A program made the position numbers and the translations under genes. The notes beneath the pieces are model-generated. The model made no database searches. It was not told the DNA's origin and saw nothing but the letters and a program-made list of their open reading frames with translations. A DNA stretch of 64,000 nt. Source: Lewinella sp038528965. GTDB lineage: Bacteria; Bacteroidota; Bacteroidia; Chitinophagales; Saprospiraceae. Below are positions 34,095 to 42,726 of this stretch, one piece after another. Within the stretch, counting starts at the first letter, position 1, and the number at the start of each line of letters is the position of its first letter. Where the stretch lies: the NCBI GenBank assembly GCA_038528965.1, contig JBCBEC010000005.1, forward strand, positions 1 through 64,000. The letters run 5' to 3'.

Positions 34095-34285
34095 AACAAA
34101 AAATAACCCAACTCCGTCGAGATTAGTCGGTTAGTCACCGTGTAGGAGGTGAGAGAATCCAAAATATAGCCTATTGGGTTACACTACTTCACTGAAGGTG
34201 TTCTTAGCTAGGATTCACTTACTGTTCTGTAAACGGCAACCAACCAGAGGCGACGTCACTCCGGAGCGGTTGAAACTAATTTAGG

Positions 34286-34522
34286 TTAGAAAAGAGCGGC
34301 AATAGCAATTACTAATCCTAACATGATAAATGGTGCCAGGATCAGCAGAATAAGAAAGCCGATCGAATAGCGGAATAATCTGCGAAAATACATGTCGATG
34401 GAATCTTCGTCGCCAGATTTTGCAAGCGACGGGTTTAATTGATTTGATTCGTGAGCTTGGGCTGTCGATTTTCCTGCCCAGCTGTACACTTGACGGTACG
34501 GTTTAGAAGACTGAAAATTCAT
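34286..34522 (-). CDS. Small tail-anchored membrane protein (paralogue 2)
   Basis: 78 residues. The N-terminal half is polar (NFQSSKPYRQVYSWAGKSTAQAHESNQL), followed by MYFRRLFRYSIGFLILLIL and the C-terminal hydrophobic end that matches the protein at 33748-33984. Transcribed from the promoter at 34656-34686, with about 125 nt of 5' leader holding a GTACC-CTTA-GGTAC hairpin (34627-34640). Function unknown; the conserved tail suggests a targeting or oligomerisation helix. Confidence 0.65.
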   Translation of the reverse strand: MNFQSSKPYRQVYSWAGKSTAQAHESNQLNPSLAKSGDEDSIDMYFRRLFRYSIGFLILLILAPFIMLGLVIAIAALF

Positions 34523-34655
34523 GAAAGATCGATTTTACTAACAGTGCATGAATACACCATTAGGAGTGAGTAAAACAGTTCTTACCACTAAAAAATTTCG
34601 ACTTCTATTTCGACTTGTTGATGGAAGTACCCTTAGGTACACTTGATTAGGCCCG

Positions 34656-34686
34656 CAAATATAGCTACCCAAACGAGTCCTTTCAA
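34656..34686 (-). promoter_or_regulatory. Promoter of the 34286-34522 gene
   Basis: Minus strand: TTG (plus 34684-34686), 20-nt spacer, TATATTTG (plus 34656-34663). This is a full Bacteroidota consensus, 134 bp upstream of the start codon, so the mRNA has a long leader. Confidence 0.7.
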
Positions 34687-34799
34687 GAAAAAGAAAAGAA
34701 ACCCGGCGATTCCAATTTTTTTGAACCAGGCTATAAGGGACTCTTTATCCATTATTTCGACTAGCGTTACTTACGACTATCAAACACCTTAAAATGTCA

Positions 34800-36434
34800 C
34801 TAGGTTTGAATGACCCCTGGATTAAATTGCTCGATGGGGGCATGATTGGCTGCTTTTATACCCTCACTGATCCAGCTGCGAGTAGCCCGCGGGTCAATAA
34901 TAGCATCCACCCAGAGGCGAGCAGCGGCGTAATAGGGAGTCGTCTGTTCGTCGTAACGAGCCTGGATTTTTTGTAAGAGTTCCGTTTGCTCGCTATCGGA
35001 GACAGTTTCTCCTTTGGCCTTACGCGTTGCCACTTGAATCTGCAATAAGGTCTTGGCCGCTTGGGCTCCGCCCATTACTGCAATTTTGGCTGTTGGCCAG
35101 GCCACAATCAGGCGTGGATCATAAGCCTTTCCGCACATAGCGTAGTTGCCAGCTCCGTAGCTATTACCTAAGACTACGGAGAACTTTGGTACGGTACTAT
35201 TACTCACGGCGTTCACCATCTTGGCGCCATCCTTGATGATACCACCATGCTCTGAACGAGAGCCCACCATGAAGCCGGAGACATCGTGGAAGAAGACCAG
35301 TGGAATCTTCTTCTGATTGCAATTCATAATAAAACGAGCTGCTTTATCGGCGGAGTCGCTGTAAATCACACCACCAAATTGCGTTTCGCCCGTTTTGGAT
35401 CGAACCACCTCGCGGTTATTGGCCACAATTCCTACGGACCAGCCGTCAATGCGAGCGTAGGCGCAAATAATGGTTTTGCCGTATCCGTCTTTGTAGTAGG
35501 TGATATTTCCTTCGTCTACCAGACATTCTAGCAGCTTTTTCGTCTTATACGGTTTGGTCCTACTCTCTGGGAAGACATGGAAGATTTCTTCCTCAGAGCG
35601 TTTGGGCGGAGCTGGTTTAATACGATCAAAACCGGTCTCTGGGAAGTGCCCCATTTTACTCACCAAATCCTTAATAGTATCCAGGCAGCTTTTATCATCC
35701 GGGCACTTATAATCCGTCACACCACTGATTTCGCTGTGGGTGGTGGCACCACCTAGGGTTTCCTGATCTACTTCCTCACCAATGGCAGCCTTCACCAGGT
35801 AGGGGCCCGCTAAGAAAATAGAGCCCGTTCCTTCTACAATCAAAGCCTCATCGCTCATAATCGGAAGGTAAGCTCCTCCGGCAACACAACTGCCCATGAT
35901 AGCAGAGATCTGCGGTATGCCCATACTGCTGATCTTGGCGTTGTTTCGGAAGATGCGCCCAAAGTGTTCTTTGTCTGGAAAGATTTCGTCTTGCATTGGC
36001 AGAAACACCCCGGCGCTGTCTACCAGATAGATCAGGGGAAGGCGATTCTCCATGGCAATCTCCTGCGCGCGCAAGTTCTTTTTACCCGTGATTGGAAACC
36101 AGGCTCCGGCCTTAACCGTGGCGTCATTAGCAATGATCATACACTGGCGTTCACTCACATAACCGATACCCGTAAGGACACCGCCACCGGGGCAGCCACC
36201 GTACTCCTGGTACATCTCAAAACCGGCAAAGGCTCCCACCTCGAGAAAGGTAGAATCTTCATCAATGAGGTAATTGACCCGCTCGCGAGCAGTCATCTTA
36301 CCCTTTTTGTGCAGCTTAGCTATTTTCTTCTCACCACCTCCCAGATAGATTTTTTCCAGACGGTGGTTAACTTGGGAAAGCAGTAGTTTTAGTTCGTCTT
36401 CGTTCTTGTTTTGTTCCAATTCGGCTTTACTCAT
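34800..36434 (-). CDS. Acyl-CoA carboxylase, carboxyltransferase (beta) subunit
   Basis: 544 residues of the biotin-dependent carboxyltransferase family (crotonase-like twin domains). N-terminal half: KIAKLHKKGKMTARERVNYLID, YGGCPGGGVLTGIGYV, FPDKEHFGRIFRNNA, SCVAGGAYLPIMSDEA and ETLGGATTHSEISGVTDY; C-terminal half: FFHDVSGFMVGS and GNSYGAGNYAMCG. This order matches propionyl-CoA, methylcrotonyl-CoA and related carboxylases of about 540 residues; the substrate cannot be fixed by eye. No biotin carboxylase subunit is in the window. It may consume propionyl-CoA made by the prpE product. Confidence 0.9.
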   Translation of the reverse strand: MSKAELEQNKNEDELKLLLSQVNHRLEKIYLGGGEKKIAKLHKKGKMTARERVNYLIDEDSTFLEVGAFAGFEMYQEYGGCPGGGVLTGIGYVSERQCMIIANDATVKAGAWFPITGKKNLRAQEIAMENRLPLIYLVDSAGVFLPMQDEIFPDKEHFGRIFRNNAKISSMGIPQISAIMGSCVAGGAYLPIMSDEALIVEGTGSIFLAGPYLVKAAIGEEVDQETLGGATTHSEISGVTDYKCPDDKSCLDTIKDLVSKMGHFPETGFDRIKPAPPKRSEEEIFHVFPESRTKPYKTKKLLECLVDEGNITYYKDGYGKTIICAYARIDGWSVGIVANNREVVRSKTGETQFGGVIYSDSADKAARFIMNCNQKKIPLVFFHDVSGFMVGSRSEHGGIIKDGAKMVNAVSNSTVPKFSVVLGNSYGAGNYAMCGKAYDPRLIVAWPTAKIAVMGGAQAAKTLLQIQVATRKAKGETVSDSEQTELLQKIQARYDEQTTPYYAAARLWVDAIIDPRATRSWISEGIKAANHAPIEQFNPGVIQT

Positions 36435-36525
36435 TCGTTAAGGCAGTTGTGGGCTGGCAGGGACAAACCCGGTATAATTTGGTTATGGTGATAACACCTG
36501 TAAAGTTGGCAAGTTCGAAACAGGG

Positions 36526-37962
36526 TTACGGGAGGTTAAAAGCGTAGAAGTATTCGCCTTCGTAGTTTTCGTAGATACCACGCAAGACCGTTTGGCCTTC
36601 CCCGCGCTTGAGCAGACGCAGCGCATCATCCAAGTCCCGCACTTTGCGGTCATTGATAGAGGTGATGATGAAACCTGGCTCCATATTGGTCGATTCGATC
36701 TCGCTTCCGCGGAAAATGCTCATCACCTTTACGCCAGCAGCATCCAGGCGTTTACGTTCCTCTCTGCTCAGGTTGCGTAGCTCAAAGCCTAGTCCGTGCA
36801 GGAGCTGTTCTTCCTCCAGGGCCAGGGTAGAGGTGCCGTTATTTTTGTTTTTAAGAACAATCTTTACTTCTCGATCCGTACCATTACGGGTGTAATTGAG
36901 GCTCACCCGATCACCAGGCCTTAATTGGCCTAGGATCTCTTGTAGGGCTGGTACAGTTTTTACGCTCTTACCATTGATACCCGTGATCACGTCCCCAACC
37001 TCCAGGTCTGCATTATCGGCACCACCGCCTTCGGCGATGCGGGTGATCAGTACGCCGGCTACTTCATTCAATTGTTTGTCTTCGGCAATGGAGGCGGTTA
37101 CATCGGTAATGTAGGCGCCTAATAGCCCCCTTTGTACCTGGCCATAGACTTGCAAGTCCTTCACAATCTTACGCACCAAATTTACCGGTACGGCAAAGGA
37201 ATAACCTTCGTAGCCGCCCGATCGAGTTATTATAGCGGTATTAATGCCCACCAATTCTCCGTTGGTGTTTACCAGTGCTCCTCCGCTGTTGCCAGGATTG
37301 ACAACGGCATCAGTTTGGATAAAGGATTCAATACGGTCTTGACCGTCCAGAATGTCTATGTTTCGTCCTTTCGCACTGACAATGCCCGCAGTCACGGTGC
37401 TTTCCAGATTAAAAGGATTACCCACGGCTAGTACCCATTCCCCAATCCGGAGACTATCCGAGTTGCCGAATTCGACATTTGGCAGATTGTTATCGTCAAT
37501 TTTAAGTAGCGCTAAATCCGTGGATGGGTCACTGCCGATGAGTTCGGCCAGGTATTCACGTTTATCACTCAAGGTAACCTCAAAGCGTTGTCCGCCTTCA
37601 ATGACGTGGTTGTTCGTAATGATGTAACCACTTTTGTTGATGATCACCCCAGATCCGGTAGAGGTGGTTACTTCTGGACGGTTACGCCGCAAAAAATTAC
37701 CATTAGCTGCCTGGTAGGCGCGAATGAAAACCACTCCGGGCGTTACCGCTTCGGCAGCGGCACTGAAGGAAGTAGGAGAGGAGCTGAGGAAAGTGCGGGG
37801 CCGTATTTCGTTTAATAAGTCCTGCTGGCTAGCGTAGCGCGCCTCCGTTGTGTCGCGAATTATAACCTGCTGCTGGGGGACAAACTTTTGGTACAAAAAT
37901 ATTGCCGCTACCGCGCTACAAAGCGAAGTTACAGCCGTGATTAGAATTTGTCGGGTTGTCAT
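36526..37962 (-). CDS. htrA: HtrA/DegP-like periplasmic serine protease
   Basis: 478 residues. An N-terminal signal anchor (ILITAVTSLCSAVAAIFLYQ), a trypsin-like domain with H119 (TNNHVIEGG), D149 (STDLALLKID) and S226 (NPGNSGGAL), and two PDZ domains (about 285-375 and 395-478). It degrades or refolds damaged envelope proteins. Length and domain order are those of Do proteases. Divergent from the small membrane protein gene at 38017. Confidence 0.93.
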   Translation of the reverse strand: MTTRQILITAVTSLCSAVAAIFLYQKFVPQQQVIIRDTTEARYASQQDLLNEIRPRTFLSSSPTSFSAAAEAVTPGVVFIRAYQAANGNFLRRNRPEVTTSTGSGVIINKSGYIITNNHVIEGGQRFEVTLSDKREYLAELIGSDPSTDLALLKIDDNNLPNVEFGNSDSLRIGEWVLAVGNPFNLESTVTAGIVSAKGRNIDILDGQDRIESFIQTDAVVNPGNSGGALVNTNGELVGINTAIITRSGGYEGYSFAVPVNLVRKIVKDLQVYGQVQRGLLGAYITDVTASIAEDKQLNEVAGVLITRIAEGGGADNADLEVGDVITGINGKSVKTVPALQEILGQLRPGDRVSLNYTRNGTDREVKIVLKNKNNGTSTLALEEEQLLHGLGFELRNLSREERKRLDAAGVKVMSIFRGSEIESTNMEPGFIITSINDRKVRDLDDALRLLKRGEGQTVLRGIYENYEGEYFYAFNLP

Positions 37963-38016
37963 AAACGGATTTTGCGAAATTTAGGCAATTTTTGCGTGAT
38001 ACCGAAGCCAGTACTT

Positions 38017-38235
38017 ATGACAGAAAAACGCGATCCCTTCGACGGGGAGTATATCGGCAACATCTTTGGTCCTAAATTAACGCTCTACGGCGGTATTTTG
38101 ATTTTGTTCTTTACCGCAGTAGTCGTCTATCGGCATTGGGCATTGGATGTTCCTTTCGGCATGGAAGAGTCTGCACCTACTCCAATGGACGAAATTCTAC
38201 CTGATTCAGTATTTGTGCAACCGGATGGAGAATAG
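38017..38235 (+). CDS. Small single-pass membrane protein
   Basis: 72 residues with one hydrophobic segment (KLTLYGGILILFFTAVVVYRHW) after a charged N terminus (TEKRDPFDGEYIGNIFG) and an acidic tail (EESAPTPMDEILPDSVFVQPDGE). It overlaps the start of the methyltransferase gene by 11 bp, so the two are probably coupled. No family recognised. The ATG at 38017 is taken because the frame upstream runs into the htrA start. Confidence 0.6.
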   Translation: MTEKRDPFDGEYIGNIFGPKLTLYGGILILFFTAVVVYRHWALDVPFGMEESAPTPMDEILPDSVFVQPDGE

Positions 38236-39097
38236 CATTTTCAAAAACCCTAATACTGGGACCCCACTTTTGTGGGAAAACAAAGGTAGCAGGCTGAAAG
38301 ACTCTACCGAAGGGCAAACCTGGACGATCGATCAAGGCTGTTTTGTTTTGCTTCCTGAAACACCAGAGACGGGAGACTTTGCCTATCGGGAACATTACCA
38401 GACAGATGCGGAGGTTTTTGATTATTTCGCCGGTTGGGAAGATCCAGCAGCGGTACACGAAAATCGTCGCCTGCATGAGACTATTCTTCATCATCAACCT
38501 GCTCAAATAAGGCGAGTGCTGGATGTGGGATGTGGAGCTGCCTGGGTGGCTGCCCACTTTGCAAATAAAGGTGTAGAGGTCTATTCCATGGATGTTTCTA
38601 CGGTCAACCCGCAGCGGGCAGTGAAGAGCTATCCGTTTCAGGGGCACTTTGGCGTTGTGGCGGATGTCTTCTATTTGCCATTCCAGGAAGGTGTCTTCGA
38701 TCTCATTATTGCCAGTGAAATCATCGAACATGTACCTGACCCGAAACAGTTTTTAGCTCAGCTTTTACCAGCCCTTGCACCCGGCGGCAAGCTAGTGGTA
38801 ACCACCCCACACGACGAAAAATTGGCCTACAGCCTCTGCGTACACTGCAATCAGGCTACACCTCATCATGGTCATTTACACTCCTTCACTGCCGAGAGTA
38901 TTCGTGCGCTATTGCCGGAGCCTTTGCGGGCTGGCGCGCGTACGCAGACTTTTGTGAATAAGTTGCTGCTGCACGCTAGAACGCATCGACTGCTCAGTTT
39001 TTTTCCCTTTCAAATCTGGAGGTTGATTGATCGTGTCTTTAATTGGCTTTTACCTAAAACAGCCCGATTACTCCTGGTAGTCCAACGGGGAAAATGA
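38225..39097 (+). CDS. Class I SAM-dependent methyltransferase
   Basis: 290 residues. Motif I is VLDVGCGAAWVAAHFANKG near 95, the acidic end of strand 2 is VYSMDVS, and IIASEIIEHVPDPKQFLAQL is motif III. The first 60 residues (NPNTGTPLLWENKGSRLKD) look like a small metal-free N-terminal module as in Trm112-like or sugar-pathway methyltransferases. The substrate is unknown. The last 30 bp overlap the 3' end of the minus-strand HTH gene. Confidence 0.8.
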   Translation: MENSIFKNPNTGTPLLWENKGSRLKDSTEGQTWTIDQGCFVLLPETPETGDFAYREHYQTDAEVFDYFAGWEDPAAVHENRRLHETILHHQPAQIRRVLDVGCGAAWVAAHFANKGVEVYSMDVSTVNPQRAVKSYPFQGHFGVVADVFYLPFQEGVFDLIIASEIIEHVPDPKQFLAQLLPALAPGGKLVVTTPHDEKLAYSLCVHCNQATPHHGHLHSFTAESIRALLPEPLRAGARTQTFVNKLLLHARTHRLLSFFPFQIWRLIDRVFNWLLPKTARLLLVVQRGK

Positions 39098-39325
39098 AGC
39101 CAGCTTCGAAAGTCGTAGTTCAAAATCCGATTCGTAGTAGTAATGCCGCCCCTGATTGCAAAAGGCAATGGGCGCGCCCAGGGATTTCAATTCATTCAGA
39201 TAGCGAAATAAGGTCGACTTGGACACGTGCAACTGCTCAGCCAATTGCCGGGAATTGCCGGTCATCCGATGTCGTATCAATTGATGGAGCCGATACAGGG
39301 TGCCGATTTTAGATTGTAGTTGCAT
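39068..39325 (-). CDS. Small HTH transcriptional regulator
   Basis: An 85-residue DNA-binding protein. LYRLHQLIRHRMTGNSRQLAEQLHVSKSTLFRYLNELKSLG is a helix-turn-helix of the HTH_11/DeoR kind, followed by a short wing (APIAFCNQGRHYYYESDF). It lacks the WYL or effector domain of larger relatives. A 17-bp inverted repeat 16 bp before its start may be its own operator. The 3' end overlaps the methyltransferase gene tail to tail. Confidence 0.75.
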   Translation of the reverse strand: MQLQSKIGTLYRLHQLIRHRMTGNSRQLAEQLHVSKSTLFRYLNELKSLGAPIAFCNQGRHYYYESDFELRLSKLASFSPLDYQE

Positions 39326-39340
39326 AAGGGAACTCGTTTA

Positions 39341-39357
39341 ATCATCTGGCAGATGAT
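39341..39357 (-). promoter_or_regulatory. Inverted repeat ATCATCT-GGC-AGATGAT upstream of the HTH gene
   Basis: A 7-bp perfect inverted repeat with a 3-bp centre, 16 bp upstream of the ATG at 39325, in the leader or promoter of the HTH gene. No T tract follows on either strand, so an operator fits better than a terminator. Confidence 0.5.
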
Positions 39358-39444
39358 AACATTGATAAAGGCAAGAGATGCTTTATAGTATAAGCTCCGA
39401 TATAGGTGAATGTGACATGCTTGCTGTCAACTTGGGCATGATAC

Positions 39445-40599
39445 TTATTCTCTATTGTTAAGTTTTTCAAGCAGGTCCGGATTATTAGGAGCCAAGGCTT
39501 GCGCTTTTAAATAGTATTCTTCTGCTAGCTTGACTTCTCCCATCTCTTCGTAGGTAGAGGCCAGGTTATATAGGACGAGCCAAGAGTCTGGATAATTGTC
39601 TGCGTTCATTTTTAGTAAGGGCAAGCCCTCCTGATAAGATTCTTCTTTGACCTTTCTGAGGCCTAGCCAGGTAACAAGTTCCTCCATCGCGGGAAAATCG
39701 TGCCCCATACGTTCTTCAAAGGCATCGAAACTCCGGATAAATTCTGCACTTGGCCGATGGGCCATACCTTCCACTAAATAACCCTGAAAAATAAACTCTA
39801 TACCGTCGAGAATACTTCTCAAAGGAACGGTTCCGTGATTGTCCTGATCATAGATAACTGTTTTTAGATTGGAGTCGGGAACGTAACCTAACTGAGTAAG
39901 TTTTTGCTGGAAATTGACCTGACTACTCCGCATGAACTCAATTTCGTTGGAATATTTGTCGCTATCTGCACTACTGATATAAAGGCGGGGAGGGTTGTCC
40001 GAAAGTGTGATAGCATCCAATGAGCTAGTTACCGTTTCATTATCCCACCACATACTGGGATCAATTAAGACATAAGCATCCATGACCGAACTTTGAGCTA
40101 AGGCATGTGCTCCTAGTAACCCGCCAAAAGAATGCCCAATGAGCAAGTAATAGCCATTTAAACGATAACTACTTTCCAGATGGGGCAGCAGCTCATTCTC
40201 TAAGAAATCCAGAAAACTCTCCGCCCCTCCGCTTTCATTCAGGCCTTCGTCGGGCTCCCCGGAATAGCCAATGGTGGTGGAAGTAGGCGTGAAGTCGCGC
40301 GTGCGGTTGGTATTAGATATGCCAACTACAATAGCTTCGGGGGTTTTTGCGGTCTGGGATAAAAAATGGACTTGGCTCCTGGTGACATCAAACAGCCGTT
40401 CCCCGTCCAAAACGAAAATGACTGGATAGTGCTTTGATGTTTTGTACTTACTGTAGGATGGAGGGAGGTATAATTGAAACGATCTTGTTTCATTGAGTAC
40501 TTCAGACTGCAGGCTATCTTCTTTTACAGCATCCAAGTCTTGACTATAGAGGGAGAATATTGCAGTGCAAAGGATAAAAAGGATCAGAGAAGCTCTCAT
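39445..40599 (-). CDS. Exported esterase-like alpha/beta hydrolase with C-terminal TPR
   Basis: 384 residues. A signal peptide (SLILFILCTAIFSLYSQ) precedes an esterase-D/Fes-like hydrolase domain: YPVIFVLDGERLFD, the nucleophile elbow GHSFGGLLGAH, and a His in YDQDNHGTVP. Residues about 310-384 form tetratricopeptide-like helices (WLVLYNLASTYEEMGEVKLAEEYYLKAQALAPNNPD). The ATG at 40599 is chosen because it directly gives the signal peptide. Substrate unknown; relatives cleave ester bonds in siderophores or xylan side groups. Confidence 0.82.
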   Translation of the reverse strand: MRASLILFILCTAIFSLYSQDLDAVKEDSLQSEVLNETRSFQLYLPPSYSKYKTSKHYPVIFVLDGERLFDVTRSQVHFLSQTAKTPEAIVVGISNTNRTRDFTPTSTTIGYSGEPDEGLNESGGAESFLDFLENELLPHLESSYRLNGYYLLIGHSFGGLLGAHALAQSSVMDAYVLIDPSMWWDNETVTSSLDAITLSDNPPRLYISSADSDKYSNEIEFMRSSQVNFQQKLTQLGYVPDSNLKTVIYDQDNHGTVPLRSILDGIEFIFQGYLVEGMAHRPSAEFIRSFDAFEERMGHDFPAMEELVTWLGLRKVKEESYQEGLPLLKMNADNYPDSWLVLYNLASTYEEMGEVKLAEEYYLKAQALAPNNPDLLEKLNNRE

Positions 40600-40719
40600 T
40601 GTGGTGATTTTGTTAACAAAATAAGGAATGAATTGTGAAGTAAAGAACACCAGTATTCTTGGTAAATTAATAGGGGTTAACTTTGTTTTCATTTAACCAA
40701 TTGATACCATTTCCACTAG

Positions 40720-41508
40720 ATGAATTTTGACGTGCATTGCAGGACGCTAAGTTTGATTTGTCTCTTTATGCTCTCTGGTACCGCCTTACTATTCAGTCAA
40801 CAAAGTATCTACAGTATCCAGTGGCCACGTATGGTGGATTGCTTGGAAGAAGAACGAGTTATCGGAAGTTTTGATGGTTGCTCATCGCGCAAGCTGGCGT
40901 CCTTTATTGAGCAAGAGTATAGTTACCCTGCCATTGCGCGTGAAAATGGAATCGAAGGAACGACAATTGTACAAATTCAATTTGCGGAGGATGGGACAAT
41001 CGATACGATTCAAGCTCTAAGAATGCCGCATAAAGTTTTTGAAAGATCAACAAGAACGTTAATCGAGAATATCTACCGTGCATTTGAATGGACACCCGCA
41101 GTAGAGCCCCAAACAGGTGAAACGATTCCCTGCGCGATTAGTATTCCGGTGTACACTTTTTTTGAAAACAAGCGCCCGCCTAAATTATCAGACTTTGCAT
41201 TCTTTATCTGTGAACGGCACGAGAATTTTACCACTTTCAGATGTACTGCTAAACGATTGGAAAGAGTATTGAGCGCCGAGCAAGAAAGCTATTCTGACTT
41301 TTGGTTGTATGATTACTTTACAATGTCCCTAACGCACATTGAGGTTGAATTTCCGGAGGGTAAAGCATACCGTGTCTATCCTAATTTTGATGAAGCGTTA
41401 TTATCGAGTCTTAGCCACCTCAAAAAGGGTGATCTGCTAAAATTTTCAATTGCCGAACGAGAAGGAGACGTGTTGAATACCGTACTGAAGTACGTTGAAA
41501 TCCAGTAG
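40720..41508 (+). CDS. Exported TonB-C-domain protein with extra C-terminal domain
   Basis: 262 residues. Signal peptide (LSLICLFMLSGTALLFSQ), then a TonB C-terminal domain (about 60-145: IEQEYSYPAIARENGIEGTTIVQIQFAEDGTID) and about 110 residues of unknown kind with ERHENFTTFRCTAKRLERVLSAEQESY. It lacks the Pro-rich periplasmic spacer and, if the signal is cleaved, the membrane anchor of true TonB. So energy transduction is doubtful, and a periplasmic or surface role is more likely. It ends exactly where the minus-strand oadB-like gene ends (convergent). Confidence 0.7.
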   Translation: MNFDVHCRTLSLICLFMLSGTALLFSQQSIYSIQWPRMVDCLEEERVIGSFDGCSSRKLASFIEQEYSYPAIARENGIEGTTIVQIQFAEDGTIDTIQALRMPHKVFERSTRTLIENIYRAFEWTPAVEPQTGETIPCAISIPVYTFFENKRPPKLSDFAFFICERHENFTTFRCTAKRLERVLSAEQESYSDFWLYDYFTMSLTHIEVEFPEGKAYRVYPNFDEALLSSLSHLKKGDLLKFSIAEREGDVLNTVLKYVEIQ

Positions 41509-42717
41509 TTAGCCTGCCAATTGAGCAATCAACACTCCAGCGGCAACAGCCGAACCAATAACCCCCGCAATGTTACTCGCCATAGCATACTGTAGGATAT
41601 GATTGCGTGGATCATGCTGCAACGCAATTTCATTGGCCACCCGCGACGCCATGGGGACTGCACTCAAGCCCGTAGCACCGATCAGCGGATTGATTTTCTT
41701 GGTAGCGAACAGGTTATGGATTTTCACTGCGGCAATACCACCAAAAATGGAAATAGCAAAGGCCAGAAACCCACCGCCGATAATCAGTAATGTTTCACTA
41801 TCAAGGAAGGTAGATGACGTCATGGTAGCACCAATCGTTAATCCCAAGAAGATCGTCGCCGCATTCATAATGGTCTCGGAAGCGGCCTGAAACAAGCGAT
41901 TAGTACTGGATCCTACTTCCTTAATTAAATTGCCAAACAACAACAATCCAAGTAGGGGAGTGGCAGTCGGTACAATTAATGCAACCAGTACCGTTAGTAC
42001 GATCGGAAAAAGTATTTTAACCCGCCGTAGATTCTTAATCTCGTAGCGGTTGGGGTGCAGTCGATCCTGCTCCTTCATATTGATTTTCAACTCCTCTGAG
42101 CGAACGGTAAAACGGACCACCAATGGAATGATAACGGGCACCAAAGCCATATAGCTATAAGCGGCTATCGCAATCGGACCAAGCAGGTGAGGCGCTAAGA
42201 CAATGCTGGTATAAATTGCCGTAGGGCCATCTGCGCCGCCAATGATACCTAAGGCACCTGCCTCTTGCGGGCTAAAGCCGATGAGAATAGCAGCAATGAG
42301 GACGGTGAAAATCCCCAGTTGAGCAGCGGCCCCAAAAAAGGCCAGTTTGAGATTTCGTAGCATGGGCCCGAAATCAGTCATAGCTCCCACTCCCATAAAA
42401 ATCAGGGGTGGCAGTAAGCCACTTTTGATGAGCGTGTAGTACAGCAGGTTCATAATACCGTACTTCTCAGTCAATTCCAGCAGCCCCAGTTTTTTGATGT
42501 TGGGGTCTTCTGAAATGGTCATGACCGCCATGTTTCCTCCCGGGATATTGGCCAACAAAACGCCAAAACCAATTGGAATCAACAGTAGTGGTTCGTAGCC
42601 CCGGAATATGCCAAGGTAGAGCAGCAGAATGGCTAGCCCGAGCATGAGTAGCTTCCCTGGCTCAGCGATTAACTCTGCCAGGGCCGTCATTTCTAGTAAG
42701 TTGGACAAAAACTCCAT
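41509..42717 (-). CDS. oadB: Sodium-pumping decarboxylase beta subunit
   Basis: 402 residues, inner membrane, about ten hydrophobic segments. GLLPPLIFMGVGAMTDFGP, the central LGIIGGADGPTAIY loop with the Asp needed for sodium transport in oxaloacetate decarboxylase, and MASNIAGVIGSAVAAGVLIA at the C terminus are characteristic. It decarboxylates carboxybiotin and exports sodium. Last gene of the gamma-alpha-beta operon, 9 bp after the alpha gene. Oxaloacetate versus methylmalonyl-CoA cannot be decided from the beta subunit. Confidence 0.93.
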   Translation of the reverse strand: MEFLSNLLEMTALAELIAEPGKLLMLGLAILLLYLGIFRGYEPLLLIPIGFGVLLANIPGGNMAVMTISEDPNIKKLGLLELTEKYGIMNLLYYTLIKSGLLPPLIFMGVGAMTDFGPMLRNLKLAFFGAAAQLGIFTVLIAAILIGFSPQEAGALGIIGGADGPTAIYTSIVLAPHLLGPIAIAAYSYMALVPVIIPLVVRFTVRSEELKINMKEQDRLHPNRYEIKNLRRVKILFPIVLTVLVALIVPTATPLLGLLLFGNLIKEVGSSTNRLFQAASETIMNAATIFLGLTIGATMTSSTFLDSETLLIIGGGFLAFAISIFGGIAAVKIHNLFATKKINPLIGATGLSAVPMASRVANEIALQHDPRNHILQYAMASNIAGVIGSAVAAGVLIAQLAG

Positions 42718-42726
42718 ACCCTGGCC

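Larger units (their letters stand above)
33985..34285. other. Intergenic region with long structured 3' UTR
   Basis: 301 bp without a gene: -7 box for the downstream operon (34007-34014), the hairpin at 34059-34094, and about 190 nt between the hairpin and the stop at 34286 that contain two interleaved complementary pairs (TAACCCAA 34104-34111 with TTGGGTTA 34174-34181; GAATCC 34155-34160 with GGATTC 34212-34217). A small RNA on the minus strand is possible but unproven. Confidence 0.35.

Noticed and set aside
34097..34285. tmRNA or 6S RNA gene
   Set aside because: No tRNA-like domain, tag frame or typical 6S bulge layout was seen; only short complementary pairs exist. Kept as a possible unassigned RNA.
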